64,000 nt of DNA from Donghicola tyrosinivorans (GCF_003003355.1 NZ_PVTQ01000003.1:310001-374000), one strand, 5' to 3'; shown: positions 1 to 10,010, counted from the stretch's first letter. The notes: generated by a model not told the origin, from the letters alone. A program made the numbers and translations.

Positions 1-22
1 ACGTTAATGCCAGCCTAAATTG

Positions 23-1048
23 TCAACGCCGCTTCAAAGTATCGCCAAAGTCGATACGGGGGGTCAATTCCACGATCCGATCGGGGTCTGGCGCATCCGA
101 GTCGTTTCGGGCTGCGATGATTTCAGCAGCCTTACGACCGATCTCTTTGCGGCAGGCGTCCATGGTGGCCAAGCGGCGCGGCAGACCTTCCAGCAATTCG
201 ACGCCGTTGAAACCGGCAATGCCGATTTGTCCCGGAATATCGATGCCTTGCTCAAGCAGCCACAGCATCCCGCCTGCGCCGATCATATCGTTCGAATAAT
301 AGATGAAGTCCAGATCGGGGGTGCGCTCCAGAATCTGCTGGGTCATCTCGCGCCCCTTTAGCAGAGCCGAGCCGCCCGAGTAGAATTCCTGATCCGCAAT
401 CTCGATACCGTGCTTGGCCAGCGCCTCGGTAAAGCCCTCGAAACGCTTACGGGCGCGGTGGTCCATGGGCATCTTGGTGCCGAGGAAGGCGATCCGGCTG
501 TAACCGTGCTTAACGATAGCGTTGCCCATTTCGCGGCCGGCGCGACGGTGAGAAATACCGACCATGCTGTCCACGCATTTGCCGTCCACATCCATGATCT
601 CGACGATCGGGATGCCAGAGGCGACCAGCATGGCGCGGGCCGCTTCGGAATGTTCCAGACCCGCAAGGATCAGGCCCGAGGGCCGCCATGAGAGCATTTC
701 ATAAAGAACACGCTCTTCCTTTTCGGGGCTGTAGTCGGTGACGCCGACGACGGGCTGTAGCTCGGTCTGTTCAAGAACTTCGCTGATGCCGGTCAGAACG
801 TTCGGGAACACCATGTTTGAAAGGCTGGGGATGATGACCCCGACCAGATTCACCCGCTGGCTTGCCAAGGCCCCTGCGATCTTGTTCGGCACATAGCCAA
901 GGTCGCGCGCGGCTTTCAGAACCCGTTCACGGGTGGCTTCTGACACATCTCCACGATTGCGTAGCACGCGGCTGACGGTCATCTCCGACACGCCAGAGGC
1001 TTCGGACACATCGCGCAGGGTGAGGGGGCGGACAGGGGTGTTGCTCAT
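23..1048 (-). CDS. LacI/GalR-family transcriptional regulator
   Basis: A 341-aa protein of the usual LacI/GalR length. The N-terminal helix-turn-helix is at residues ~9-31 (core SGVSEMTVSRVL), followed by the hinge helix (KIAGALASQR) and a periplasmic-binding-protein-like effector domain (VGVIIPSLSN through IGIAGFNGVELLEG). The family binds palindromic operators as dimers and responds to sugars or sugar acids. The sequence feel is close to GntR-type gluconate repressors, but the ligand cannot be read from sequence. The start at 1048 places the HTH at the expected distance from the N-terminus. Its regulated genes are probably outside the window to the left, because rightwards the next feature is a tRNA. 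Confidence 0.93.
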   Translation of the reverse strand: MSNTPVRPLTLRDVSEASGVSEMTVSRVLRNRGDVSEATRERVLKAARDLGYVPNKIAGALASQRVNLVGVIIPSLSNMVFPNVLTGISEVLEQTELQPVVGVTDYSPEKEERVLYEMLSWRPSGLILAGLEHSEAARAMLVASGIPIVEIMDVDGKCVDSMVGISHRRAGREMGNAIVKHGYSRIAFLGTKMPMDHRARKRFEGFTEALAKHGIEIADQEFYSGGSALLKGREMTQQILERTPDLDFIYYSNDMIGAGGMLWLLEQGIDIPGQIGIAGFNGVELLEGLPRRLATMDACRKEIGRKAAEIIAARNDSDAPDPDRIVELTPRIDFGDTLKRR

Positions 1049-1161
1049 GGCGGCTCCGCTTATTTCTATTTCTCTTATGCTTACCCCAAGAGTGCGCAGT
1101 GTCCAGCATACATGTCAAAAGGGTTGCGATCCGCTGCACTTCGGGTGAAAACCACGGCCGT

Positions 1162-1238
1162 GGTCCCGTGGCTCAACTGGATAGAGCAGCCCCCTCCTAA
1201 GGGGCAGGTTGCAGGTTCGAACCCTGCCGGGATCACCA
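1162..1238 (+). tRNA. tRNA-Arg (anticodon CCT)
   Basis: This is a complete 77-nt cloverleaf. The acceptor arm GGTCCCG pairs with CGGGATC, with CCA encoded at 1236-1238. The anticodon arm GCCCC/GGGGC encloses the loop CTCCTAA with anticodon CCT at 1196-1198, reading AGG. The T-loop GTTCGAA is present. Nothing nearby looks like an integrase, so this tRNA is not being used as an attachment site in this window. Confidence 0.97.
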
Positions 1239-1418
1239 GCCTTTGTTTTCGCTACTATCTATGCCATCGAAAAGCGCTTTAGCGGCGCGGGCGATCCACG
1301 CTCTGCACAAACTTCATTCGCAAGCGTCATGATGTCTGGCGCCATAGCGGGTAGACACGGGCGGGCCGCTGTGGTGCCTTGAGTAGAACAAGTGTTCATT
1401 TCTGCCGGAGGACAGACC

Positions 1419-2639
1419 ATGACCCAGACCCCGACCCTGAAAGCCAAAGACGCCCCCGATCTGGGCCGGTTCGACTGGATGGATGCCCTGCGCCTTGATG
1501 ATCTGCTGACCGAAGAAGAGCGGATGTTGCGGGATGGTGCCCGCGCCTTTGCGCAGGATCGCCTGCAACCGCGGATCATCGATGCCTTCGCCGAAGAACG
1601 GGTCGAGCCGGAGATTTTTCGCGAAATGGGCCAAGCGGGTCTGCTGGGCGCAACCTTGCCCGAGGAATACGGCGGGCTGGGCGCCTCATACGTGGCCTAC
1701 GGCCTGATCGCCCGCGAGGTCGAGCGTGTTGATTCCGGCTATCGCAGCATGATGAGCGTGCAGTCGTCCTTGGTGATCTACCCGATCTACGCCTACGGCA
1801 CCGAAGCGCAGCGCCAGAAATACCTGCCCGGCCTGTGCAGCGGCGAATTGATCGGCTGCTTTGGTCTGACTGAACCCGATGCGGGCAGCGATCCGGCGGG
1901 CATGAAGACCCGCGCGGTGAAAACCGACACCGGCTATCGCCTGACGGGCAGCAAGATGTGGATCTCGAACAGTCCCATTGCGGATGTGTTCGTGGTCTGG
2001 GCTAAGTCAGAGGCCCATGGCGGCAAGATCAAAGGCTTTGTGCTGGAAAAGGGCATGAAGGGTCTGTCCGCGCCGAAAGTGGGGAACAAACTGTCCCTGC
2101 GCGCCAGCGTCACCGGTGAAATCGTGCTGGACGGGGTTGAGGTGGGCGAGGACGCCTTGCTGCCCAACGTCGAGGGTCTGAAAGGCCCCTTCGGTTGCCT
2201 GAACCGCGCCCGCTACGGCATTTCTTGGGGCGTCATGGGCGCGGCCGAGTTCTGCTGGCACAGCGCCCGCCAATACGGTCTGGACCGCCACCAATTCAAC
2301 CGCCCGCTGGCGCAGACCCAGCTGTTCCAGAAGAAACTGGCCGATATGCAGACCGAGATCACTCTGGGCCTGCACGCCGCCTTACAGGTGGGCCGCCTCA
2401 TGGACGAAGCCAAAGCCGCCCCCGAAATGATCAGCCTGATCAAGCGCAACAACTGCGGCAAAGCACTGGATATGGCCCGCCAGTCGCGGGACATGCACGG
2501 TGGCAACGGCATCAGCGGCGAATTCCAAGTGATCCGTCACATGATCAACCTTGAGACCGTAAACACCTATGAGGGCACCCACGATATCCACGCGCTTATT
2601 CTGGGTCGGGCGCAGACAGGGCTTCAGGCGTTTTTTTGA
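1419..2639 (+). CDS. gcdH: glutaryl-CoA dehydrogenase (acyl-CoA dehydrogenase family)
   Basis: FAD-dependent oxidative decarboxylation of glutaryl-CoA to crotonyl-CoA in lysine and tryptophan degradation. The 406-aa protein shows the FAD-contact segment [13 protein letters not shown], the [10 protein letters not shown] segment (the Arg that contacts the glutaryl carboxylate in this family), MHGGNGI, and the C-terminal [17 protein letters not shown] with catalytic Glu385. These together separate GcdH from other acyl-CoA dehydrogenases. I chose ATG 1419 because a GGAGG Shine-Dalgarno lies just upstream; an in-frame upstream ATG at 1392 lacks one. It is transcribed alone, and the 3' flank turns AT-rich before the orphan gene that follows. 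Confidence 0.92.
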   Translation: MTQTPTLKAKDAPDLGRFDWMDALRLDDLLTEEERMLRDGARAFAQDRLQPRIIDAFAEERVEPEIFREMGQAGLLGATLPEEYGGLGASYVAYGLIAREVERVDSGYRSMMSVQSSLVIYPIYAYGTEAQRQKYLPGLCSGELIGCFGLTEPDAGSDPAGMKTRAVKTDTGYRLTGSKMWISNSPIADVFVVWAKSEAHGGKIKGFVLEKGMKGLSAPKVGNKLSLRASVTGEIVLDGVEVGEDALLPNVEGLKGPFGCLNRARYGISWGVMGAAEFCWHSARQYGLDRHQFNRPLAQTQLFQKKLADMQTEITLGLHAALQVGRLMDEAKAAPEMISLIKRNNCGKALDMARQSRDMHGGNGISGEFQVIRHMINLETVNTYEGTHDIHALILGRAQTGLQAFF

Positions 2640-2722
2640 GCTGAGGTCGAGGCGAGCTGAAATTGCATTACCTTCGATTTCATTATAGGTGCTTTGCGAT
2701 GTAATTGTGCTAGGCGATATCT

Positions 2723-3586
2723 ATGAAAAAAGAGAAAACTGGGGAGCGCTTCTCTATTCTCTATTTGCAGCCAGCTGAACTGCAGATGGATAGCGATAGG
2801 GCGAGGTTTCGTATCGCGAAGCAAATAGAAAAGTTTTTTGCAGATGATTCGAGACCAAGTGGTTCGAGTCTATCGATGGCGGCTCGCGATGCGGTTGAAA
2901 GTCTTATTGGAATACCATTTAAAACACCACACACCAGTGTGCATACGTGGGAGAAATTCGTAGGCCGAATTGAGTTCGCGGATGTCCTAGACGTAATTAC
3001 AGTATTAACTGGAGTTTTGAGGAACATCTGGGGAAATAATAGCCGTTCAGTTTTTTTCATTCTGGCAGTGCGAAGAATTTTCTCCGAAACGAACCTAGCT
3101 TATGAGATAGACGATCTTGGAGGAGTTCATCCACTAATAGATGCGGCGTTTTCTAAAGGTGTCGCGTCCGCAATTCGGTCTCTTGACGAGCCACGTTATG
3201 CAGCAACCGCTCGTTTGGTAAAAAGAATTGATTCCTGTCTATTGGATGAATCTCTGGATTATGTTGGGGGTGTTAGGGCGATCTTTGGGGCCTGCGAGAA
3301 CCTTTTTAAATTGATGTTTGATGTGCCTAGGTTGGATGCGAAATCAGTATGTCAGAAGCTCCAACCATCAGTTCAAAGTCTATACGCAACTAGGAAAGCC
3401 GAACTTGGTCCGAATATGAAAATGTTGAATAGCTTTCAGCAGTGGATCGACAGCGCCCACTTCTTTCGTCACGAACCAGGTCATGAAACAGTTGAAACGA
3501 CCAGTGCCGAACTGGGTCAACTTTTAATATCTCAAGGATTGGGTTATGTCCGCTGGTTGGCTCAGATCGATAAGGCTACTCAGTAG
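2723..3586 (+). CDS. hypothetical protein, AT-rich orphan
   Basis: I do not recognise this 287-aa protein. It appears soluble, mostly helical, with no signal peptide or membrane segment. The C-terminal ~70 residues (SFQQWIDSAHFFRHEPGHE ... LISQGLGYVRWL) have the look of an all-helical HEPN/Abi-C-like tail, as seen in abortive-infection proteins, but there is no clear catalytic Rx4-6H motif. Base composition is visibly more AT-rich than the flanking genes and codon use is different, indicating recent acquisition. It sits alone between gcdH and a gene that ends 3 nt after it on the other strand. A defence role is only a guess. Confidence 0.75.
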   Translation: MKKEKTGERFSILYLQPAELQMDSDRARFRIAKQIEKFFADDSRPSGSSLSMAARDAVESLIGIPFKTPHTSVHTWEKFVGRIEFADVLDVITVLTGVLRNIWGNNSRSVFFILAVRRIFSETNLAYEIDDLGGVHPLIDAAFSKGVASAIRSLDEPRYAATARLVKRIDSCLLDESLDYVGGVRAIFGACENLFKLMFDVPRLDAKSVCQKLQPSVQSLYATRKAELGPNMKMLNSFQQWIDSAHFFRHEPGHETVETTSAELGQLLISQGLGYVRWLAQIDKATQ

Positions 3587-3588
3587 CC

Positions 3589-4284
3589 TCACCGCACCTC
3601 AATCGCGTCCTTCGCGACGGCCAGTGAATACCCGCGCCGCGCGACAGACCTGATCAGCAATTCGCTGACGATTTGATTGCCTAGACCATCCCGCAGGCGC
3701 TTGATTCTGGTGGCGCCGGCGGCTTCTTCGCAGTCGGAGGCGGATTTGCCGGATACCATCGCCTCGATCTCGGCGCCCGAGAGGATGTCATCGTCCATGC
3801 GGGCTTCGGCCAGAACCGAGAGGGTCTCAAGCGCCGCTGGGGTCAGGGTGAAGCCCATTTCGTTCAGGTAAACCATGTTTTCGGCCCGCTGGATCACCAA
3901 GGATCGGACCTGAATGCCGGACCGTTCGATCTGGGCCATCCGGCGGTTGGTTCCGGTCAGCAGCAGCAGAAACACCAGCGCGGTCAGCAGCATCGCGCAG
4001 GAAAACACCAGCAAAACAAAGATCACCATGCGGTAGCTGGCCAGCGTCTCGGAAAAGGCGGTGCCGGATTGGGCAAGGATTTCCAGCAGCTTCAGTTCGG
4101 CCTGACTGGTGAGGGTGTCGTTCTCGATAAATATCCGCTCGACCCGCGTGTTAAAGGCGTTGGCGTCGGGCAGGGACAGCAGCAGTACCGCCGCGCCTGC
4201 TAGCAGCAGCGCGGTCAGAACCCCAAGGCCGATCCAGACCAGCCGGTTTCCTTTAGTAGCGAAGATAGAATTCACCAGCGGCAT
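3589..4284 (-). CDS. membrane-anchored winged-helix protein
   Basis: This 231-aa protein has two transmembrane helices (~residues 18-37 and 88-110) flanking an ~50-residue, probably periplasmic, helical segment. The cytoplasmic C-terminal half resembles a winged-helix DNA-binding module: TLTPAALETLSVLAEAR ... RIKRLRDGLGNQIVSELLIRSV ending in the RRGYSL hairpin typical of OmpR/ToxR-type domains. This would be a ToxR-like one-component membrane regulator, except that the DNA-binding part is C-terminal. Its start overlaps the 3' end of the upstream small secreted protein gene by 32 nt, so the two are translationally coupled. The function of the family is unknown to me. Confidence 0.8.
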   Translation of the reverse strand: MPLVNSIFATKGNRLVWIGLGVLTALLLAGAAVLLLSLPDANAFNTRVERIFIENDTLTSQAELKLLEILAQSGTAFSETLASYRMVIFVLLVFSCAMLLTALVFLLLLTGTNRRMAQIERSGIQVRSLVIQRAENMVYLNEMGFTLTPAALETLSVLAEARMDDDILSGAEIEAMVSGKSASDCEEAAGATRIKRLRDGLGNQIVSELLIRSVARRGYSLAVAKDAIEVR

Positions 4285-4531
4285 CCTTCCGAGACTGTAA
4301 TCCGGTCTCGTCGAATGTGCCGAGGATCGTCAGCAGGGTCCAGCCGTCATTGGCAAGGGCAGGCGCAAGTTCGCTTTGCGCCTGCGCCGCAGTGCAGGCC
4401 CCTTCGATCTGGCTGACGCCATAGGCCAGCCGCAGGGGGTTGTCTTGCTTGGCCTTGTAGTCGGCGTAGCAGGCCGCTTGGGCGGGCAGGGCCGCGGTGG
4501 CCAGAATCAGGGGAAGAATGATGTGTTTCAT
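4253..4531 (-). CDS. small secreted protein, conserved type, function unknown
   Basis: A 92-aa precursor. A Sec signal peptide (MKHIILPLILATAALPAQA) is followed by a short mature domain with two Cys (CYADYKAKQD ... IEGACTAAQ), which could form a disulfide. ATG 4531 is preferred to the upstream ATG at 4579 because it starts the signal peptide exactly. It overlaps the start of the membrane winged-helix gene, and the two may form a periplasmic-sensor and regulator pair. That link is inferred from coupling only. Confidence 0.75.
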   Translation of the reverse strand: MKHIILPLILATAALPAQAACYADYKAKQDNPLRLAYGVSQIEGACTAAQAQSELAPALANDGWTLLTILGTFDETGLQSRKDAAGEFYLRY

Positions 4532-4692
4532 GCCCCCGACGGTGCGCCCGCATCGGCTGATATGCAATAACAATCGCATTTTCAGGGGCCGTTATCGGAT
4601 AACAACCCGATGATATTGCTAGACTTTCGACGGGTGGCCCAAGTTGGACCCAAGCCACGACGGCACATGACATCCAACACGGAGACACCCTG

Positions 4693-5367
4693 ATGAAAAA
4701 GACACTTTTGACCCTGACTCTCTCGGCCTCTTTGGTGATTTCGGGCATTGGCAGCGCCGCTCAGGCGGGCCCGCAGAATAAAGACAACACCGCGATGTTC
4801 GTGGGGCTGGCGGCTTTGGCGGCGCTGGGTGTGGCGCTGAACCAGAAGAAGCAAAAAGAGGAAGACGCCCGCGAACAGCGTAAAGATGATGCCCGCCGCG
4901 CCGCCGAGCGTGAGCGTCAGCGCCAAATGGCCCGCGAGCAGGCCCGTCAGGCCGAGCTGGATCGCCAGCGTTACCAAGAGCAGGAGCGTTACCGCCATGC
5001 AGAGCGCCAGCGTCACGAAGAACTGGAACGTCAGCGCCAGATCGCCCGCCAGCGCGCCGAGGACCAGCAGCGCCGTTATTCCAGCCACGAGCCTCTGCGC
5101 GGCCATGATGTGATCAAGCCGCCTCGTTACCAGCAGCAGTTCAACGGCAACCCGCCCCTGCCGCAGCAGTGCCTTGAGGTCGTGAATGCCTCGCGCGGGG
5201 ATCAGGTGATGTACCGGATGAACTGCCTTGCCCAGAACGGCATCAACCTGCGCGAGCTGCCCGGCGAATGCATCCGCACCGTTCAACACGAATACCGGGC
5301 CCGCAAGGTGACCGGATACGACCCCCGCTGCCTGACCAAGAACGGGGTCGACCTGGCCCGGCGCTGA
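4693..5367 (+). CDS. secreted protein with charged coiled-coil
   Basis: 224 aa. A signal peptide (residues 1-25, ending SAAQA) and a short hydrophobic stretch (MFVGLAALAALGVALNQ) are followed by ~75 residues of Arg/Glu/Gln-rich heptad-like helix (residues ~53-130). The C-terminal globular part has four Cys (QQCLEVV, MNCLAQNG, GECIRTV, PRCLTKNG), likely two disulfides in the periplasm. The CLxxNGxxL pattern occurs twice, a small internal duplication. I do not recognise a named family. It is monocistronic, ending in the strong terminator at 5393-5418. Confidence 0.8.
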   Translation: MKKTLLTLTLSASLVISGIGSAAQAGPQNKDNTAMFVGLAALAALGVALNQKKQKEEDAREQRKDDARRAAERERQRQMAREQARQAELDRQRYQEQERYRHAERQRHEELERQRQIARQRAEDQQRRYSSHEPLRGHDVIKPPRYQQQFNGNPPLPQQCLEVVNASRGDQVMYRMNCLAQNGINLRELPGECIRTVQHEYRARKVTGYDPRCLTKNGVDLARR

Positions 5368-5392
5368 TCCACGCCGGACCTCTCTAGACTGG

Positions 5393-5418
5393 GCGGGCCT
5401 TCGGGCCCGCTTTTTTTT
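5393..5418 (+). terminator. rho-independent terminator
   Basis: Stem GCGGGCC/GGCCCGC with a TTCG tetraloop (5400-5403), followed by eight T. It ends the coiled-coil secreted protein gene. Confidence 0.93.
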
Positions 5419-5458
5419 GTGCTTGTGGCAAGGGGCGGGTGGGGCGACAACGCGGGGC

Positions 5459-6097
5459 ATGAAGACAGAGCTGATCCTGCCCCCCGCCCCCGATGATTCT
5501 TTCGAACGCGCTGCAATGGAGCGTGGTCACCGCTTGATTGCCGGTGTGGATGAGGTCGGGCGCGGCCCTTTGGCGGGGCCTGTCGTGGCGGCCGCCGTGA
5601 TTCTGGATCTGGAGAATTTCCCCGAGGGGCTGAACGATTCTAAAAAGCTGACGCCAAAGCGGCGTGCAGCCCTCTCCGAATCTATTCTGAAACAGGCGCA
5701 GTGCGGCATCGGCGTGGCCAGTGTTGCAGAAATAGACCAGATCAACATCCTTCAGGCCACCTATCTGGCCATGCGCCGCGCGGTCGAGGCGCTGCCGGTG
5801 CCGCCCGAATTTCTTCTGGTGGATGGAAATCGTCTGCCGGTGGAGTTCCAGTCGAATGCGGAAGCGGTTGTGAAAGGTGACGCGCGGTCGATCTCAATCG
5901 CGGCAGCGTCGATTATTGCAAAGGAATACAGGGATAATCTCATGTCGGCACTGGCTGAAGAGTATCCCGGATACGGCTGGGAACGTAACGCTGGCTATGG
6001 TTCCAAGGCCCATATGGACGCGCTGAAAACCCTTGGCGTGACGCCGCACCATAGGCGTTCGTTCAAGCCTATCCACAATATCTTGTATCAAGAGTGA
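5459..6097 (+). CDS. rnhB: ribonuclease HII
   Basis: It cleaves the RNA strand of RNA/DNA hybrids and excises single ribonucleotides from DNA. All RNase HII motifs are present: GVDEVGRGPLAGPV with the paired acidic residues D31/E32, LNDSKKL, a third Asp in FLLVDGN, and GDARSISIAAASIIAKEYRD. The 212-aa length is normal. The start ATG 5459 gives the short N-terminal extension typical of the alphaproteobacterial enzymes. It is followed directly by ccrM in the same direction, but the 105-nt gap carries ccrM's own promoter-like sequence. Confidence 0.95.
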   Translation: MKTELILPPAPDDSFERAAMERGHRLIAGVDEVGRGPLAGPVVAAAVILDLENFPEGLNDSKKLTPKRRAALSESILKQAQCGIGVASVAEIDQINILQATYLAMRRAVEALPVPPEFLLVDGNRLPVEFQSNAEAVVKGDARSISIAAASIIAKEYRDNLMSALAEEYPGYGWERNAGYGSKAHMDALKTLGVTPHHRRSFKPIHNILYQE

Positions 6098-6126
6098 ATT
6101 GTAACAACCTGATTAGAAAAAACAAT

Positions 6127-6162
6127 TTGACGAACCCACAGGTTTTCCTCATGTTATCCACA
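6127..6162 (+). promoter_or_regulatory. DnaA box in the ccrM upstream region
   Basis: The sequence TTATCCACA at 6154-6162 is an exact match to the consensus DnaA box. It lies 25 nt downstream of a TTGACG (-35-like, 6127-6132) and overlaps where a -10 would fall (TGTTAT, 6152-6157, 19-nt spacing). It is 41 nt before the ccrM start. The box is seen directly; the promoter assignment is weak. Confidence 0.55.
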
Positions 6163-6199
6163 AACGAGAGCGCAAAAGCGCCGGTTTTAGAGGCAGTGA

Positions 6200-7318
<1,119 letters not shown>

Positions 7319-7347
7319 TACCAACACAAGCAACCCCAGTTGCCTGC

Positions 7348-7370
7348 GACCGCGCCCGTCATGCGCGGTC
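7348..7370 (+). other. perfect hairpin downstream of ccrM
   Basis: GACCGCGC/GCGCGGTC, 8 bp with a 7-nt loop, lying between the ccrM stop and the terminator at 7378-7416. It has no T-run of its own. It may be an mRNA 3' stabilizer or part of a tandem terminator. Confidence 0.5.
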
Positions 7371-7377
7371 ACAACTA

Positions 7378-7416
7378 CGCCCCGCTGAGTTCAGCAATGA
7401 CGGCGGGGCGCTTTTT
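7378..7416 (+). terminator. putative rho-independent terminator after ccrM
   Basis: CGCCCCGC (7378-7385) pairs with GCGGGGCG (7403-7410) across a 17-nt loop and is followed by CTTTTTC. The long loop makes it less certain than the other terminators in the window. Confidence 0.65.
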
Positions 7417-7427
7417 CGGGCCAATCA

Positions 7428-7757
7428 ATGCAGTTGATCAACGCCTACATCCGCTTGCTTCGGGCGATCTACGAAGCCTTTACACACCAGCTGGTATTGG
7501 CCCTGTTCTCGGTCAATCTGCTACTGGTGTCTTTGTCGTCTGTTATCTACGTCCACCTTGAAGGGTGGGATTTCACGGACGCGCTTTATTTCTCAGTCAT
7601 CACGATTTCGACCGTCGGATACGGCGACATGACGCCTGTCACCGTTGGCGGCAAGCTGTTCACGTCGGGCTATATCTTTGTGGGCGCAGGATTTTTCTTC
7701 CTCGCCGTGGGCGCATTCGCCGAAGACGTCATCAAGTACATCCGCGAGCACCGTTAA
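7428..7757 (+). CDS. two-TM potassium channel pore protein
   Basis: A 109-aa ion-channel subunit of the Ion_trans_2 type. TM1 spans residues ~23-42, followed by a pore helix and the K+ selectivity filter TVGYGD at 62-67, and TM2 at ~78-98. It would assemble as a tetramer in the inner membrane. There is no RCK domain, no voltage sensor and no ligand-binding domain, so this is a minimal KcsA-like pore. Its last 4 nt overlap the 3' end of the convergent alkB. Confidence 0.9.
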   Translation: MQLINAYIRLLRAIYEAFTHQLVLALFSVNLLLVSLSSVIYVHLEGWDFTDALYFSVITISTVGYGDMTPVTVGGKLFTSGYIFVGAGFFFLAVGAFAEDVIKYIREHR

Positions 7758-8887
7758 CGGGGCATCGGGTTCTGCCCTTTGTTATAGGGCTGCCAGTCCT
7801 CGATATGCGGATAATACTGCTGCCGCCATTCCCGCACCTTGGGGTTCATCACCCGCCGCCAGTAGGACGGCACCATCGCGCCAAGGCTCATCAAGGGATA
7901 GCCGTGGGGCAGTTGCGGGGCCTCATCTTCGGAATAGTTCTGAAGTAGCGGAAAGCGCCGGTCCGGCTTGTAATGGTGGTCCGAGTGGCGTTGCAGGTTG
8001 ATCAACAGCCAGTTGGTGCCGGTATGCGCGGCGTTCCAGCTGTGGTGGGGTTTGACGTGCTCATACTTGCCGTCGCCCAGATATTCGCGGGTCAGGCCGT
8101 AGTGTTCCACGTAGTTCACCACCTCTAGCTGCCAGATCGCCACAAAGGCTTGCCAGACGAACAGGGCCAGACCGATCCAGCCGCCAGCAATCAGGGCACA
8201 GGCGATCATGATCCCTTGCAGCGCCCAATAGCGCCAGAACGGATTACTGCGGTGGTGCCACGGCAGGCTGCGGCGGGCCAGCATGGCCTTTTCCGCATTG
8301 AACGAAGAGACCAGCGATTGCCGCAGCACCCGCGGGAAGAACCGGTGAAAGCCTTCGTTATAACGCGCGGTCACGGGGTCTTTGGGCGTGCCCACATATA
8401 GGTGGTGCACGCGCAGGTGTTCGCTGCGGAAGTGGGAATACAGCACCATCGCCAGCAGGATATCCCCCAGCCAGCGTTCCTTGTTGTTCTTCTGGTGCAT
8501 CAATTCATGGCTGTAGTTGATGCCGATGGTGCCGGTGATCACCCCGACGCCAAAGAAGAGGCCGATCATGGCAGCTGTGCTGAGGTGCTCGGTGTGGGTG
8601 GCATAGTAGATCAGGCCAAAGACGGTCAGGAACTGCACAGGGGGCCAGATGATCGTGATGGCCCGATACCAGAACAGGTCATCCTCGGACGTGGATAGAT
8701 CGGCGTTTTCCTTGTTCAGCCCCGCCAGCGCATCCAGAAAGCTGAACAGATACCACGCGATTAGCGGAACCAGCAGCACCGCCCATCCCCCCTGCACTGC
8801 GCAGAACCAAGCCAGCGGGATCAGCACCAACGACAACCAGAAGGGCAGAGCGCGTTGGATTTTTGCGACTTGGGCGGGGGCAATCAT
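7754..8887 (-). CDS. alkB: alkane 1-monooxygenase (AlkB)
   Basis: An integral-membrane non-haem di-iron hydroxylase for terminal oxidation of n-alkanes, supplied by rubredoxin. The 377-aa protein has the His boxes HELMH (127-131), EHLRVHH (156-162) and HSDHH (301-305), plus the NYVEHYG signature (258-264) that distinguishes AlkB from fatty-acid desaturases. Hydrophobic helices lie at the N-terminus, ~75-125 and ~222-255. The start is supported by AAGGAG 8 nt upstream. No rubredoxin or rubredoxin reductase gene is adjacent. Confidence 0.93.
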   Translation of the reverse strand: MIAPAQVAKIQRALPFWLSLVLIPLAWFCAVQGGWAVLLVPLIAWYLFSFLDALAGLNKENADLSTSEDDLFWYRAITIIWPPVQFLTVFGLIYYATHTEHLSTAAMIGLFFGVGVITGTIGINYSHELMHQKNNKERWLGDILLAMVLYSHFRSEHLRVHHLYVGTPKDPVTARYNEGFHRFFPRVLRQSLVSSFNAEKAMLARRSLPWHHRSNPFWRYWALQGIMIACALIAGGWIGLALFVWQAFVAIWQLEVVNYVEHYGLTREYLGDGKYEHVKPHHSWNAAHTGTNWLLINLQRHSDHHYKPDRRFPLLQNYSEDEAPQLPHGYPLMSLGAMVPSYWRRVMNPKVREWRQQYYPHIEDWQPYNKGQNPMPR

Positions 8888-8933
8888 TCGTAAGCTCCTT
8901 GAGCGACAATCATAACAACTGTCGCAGTTTGTA

Positions 8934-10010
8934 TCAGGATTTACGAGATTTTCCTGATGTCAGATCAAATGCCTTCCGCATAACGGTGGGTAAATTCGAA
9001 GGGTCAAAGTCCTCTTCGGCCACAAACTCTCCCCGTTCGGGTTGCCGTTCCATCGGGACCAGCGCGGTCAGGACCGTGAGGCTTAGATGAAAATGGGTGA
9101 AGGTGTGCTTGGCCTCTTCGTTCAAGGTCTTCCATTCTGCGCGGATCGGGGGCGCGGGCAGAGGGTCGGTCTCGGCCCATTCGCTACCGGGCCAACCCAG
9201 CATACCGCCCAAAAGGCCGCTTTCGGGACGGGTTTCCAGCAGATAGGCACCATCGACGCGGCGGGTGATATAGGCGATGCCGCGACGTTTCGGTTTAGCC
9301 TTCTTGGGTTTTTTGTGGGGCAGCTCTGCGGGAGTGCCGAAAAGGCGGGCGCGGCAGTTGTCGCGCCACGGGCACAGGCCGCAGGCCGGATTGCGCGGTG
9401 TGCAGATCGTGGCGCCCAGATCCATCACTGCCTGCGCATAGTCACCTGGTCGATCCGTAGGTGTCAGGGTTGCGGCCAGTTCCGTTAGTTCAGATTTCGA
9501 ATCGGGCAGCGGATTTTGCACGTTGAAGATGCGGGACATCACCCGTTCCACGTTGCCATCGACGACAGTTGCGGCCTCATCAAAGGCGATGCTGGCGACG
9601 GCGGCGGCGGTGTAGGGGCCGATGCCGGGCAGTTTGATCAACTCGGCATAGGTCTGGGGAAAGATGCCGCCGTGGTCATTCGCCACGGCGCGGGCGCATT
9701 TCAAGAGGTTACGGGCGCGGGCATAGTATCCCAGCCCCGCCCAAGCGGCCATGACATCGGCATCTTCGGCAGCGGCCAGATCGGTGACACGGGGCCAGCG
9801 GGCGGTGAATTTGTTGAAGTAATCGCGCACGGCGGCCACGGTGGTCTGCTGCAACATGACCTCGGACATCCAGACGCGATAGGGGTCTGGCATCACTCCA
9901 TTTTTGCGCTGTGCGGGGGGCACGCGCCATGGCATGGTGCGGGCATGCCGGTCATACCAGTCCAGCAATGTTTCAGCCGTGGGCAGGGATACGTCGGATT
10001 CGTCACGCAT
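8934..10010 (-). CDS. mutY: A/G-specific adenine DNA glycosylase
   Basis: It removes adenine mispaired with 8-oxoguanine. The 358-aa protein has the HhH-GPD core (LPGIGPYTAAAVASIAF), the catalytic Asp in VVDGNVERV, the conserved Glu in EVMLQQTT, and the [4Fe-4S] loop C-x6-C-x2-C-x5-C (CTPRNPACGLCPWRDNC). A C-terminal Nudix-like domain for 8-oxoG recognition follows. It is divergent from the DUF721/DsbA gene pair, an arrangement common in alphaproteobacteria. Confidence 0.95.
   Translation of the reverse strand: MRDESDVSLPTAETLLDWYDRHARTMPWRVPPAQRKNGVMPDPYRVWMSEVMLQQTTVAAVRDYFNKFTARWPRVTDLAAAEDADVMAAWAGLGYYARARNLLKCARAVANDHGGIFPQTYAELIKLPGIGPYTAAAVASIAFDEAATVVDGNVERVMSRIFNVQNPLPDSKSELTELAATLTPTDRPGDYAQAVMDLGATICTPRNPACGLCPWRDNCRARLFGTPAELPHKKPKKAKPKRRGIAYITRRVDGAYLLETRPESGLLGGMLGWPGSEWAETDPLPAPPIRAEWKTLNEEAKHTFTHFHLSLTVLTALVPMERQPERGEFVAEEDFDPSNLPTVMRKAFDLTSGKSRKS

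Noticed and set aside
1162-1238. tRNA-Arg as integration site of the element
   Set aside because: No repeat of its 3' end at the element's borders; the direct repeat at 12474/26431 explains them better.
4582-5460. 292-codon minus-strand frame over the coiled-coil protein gene
   Set aside because: It is an antisense shadow of the repetitive CGC/CAG-rich coiled-coil codons, and the plus-strand gene has a signal peptide and terminator.
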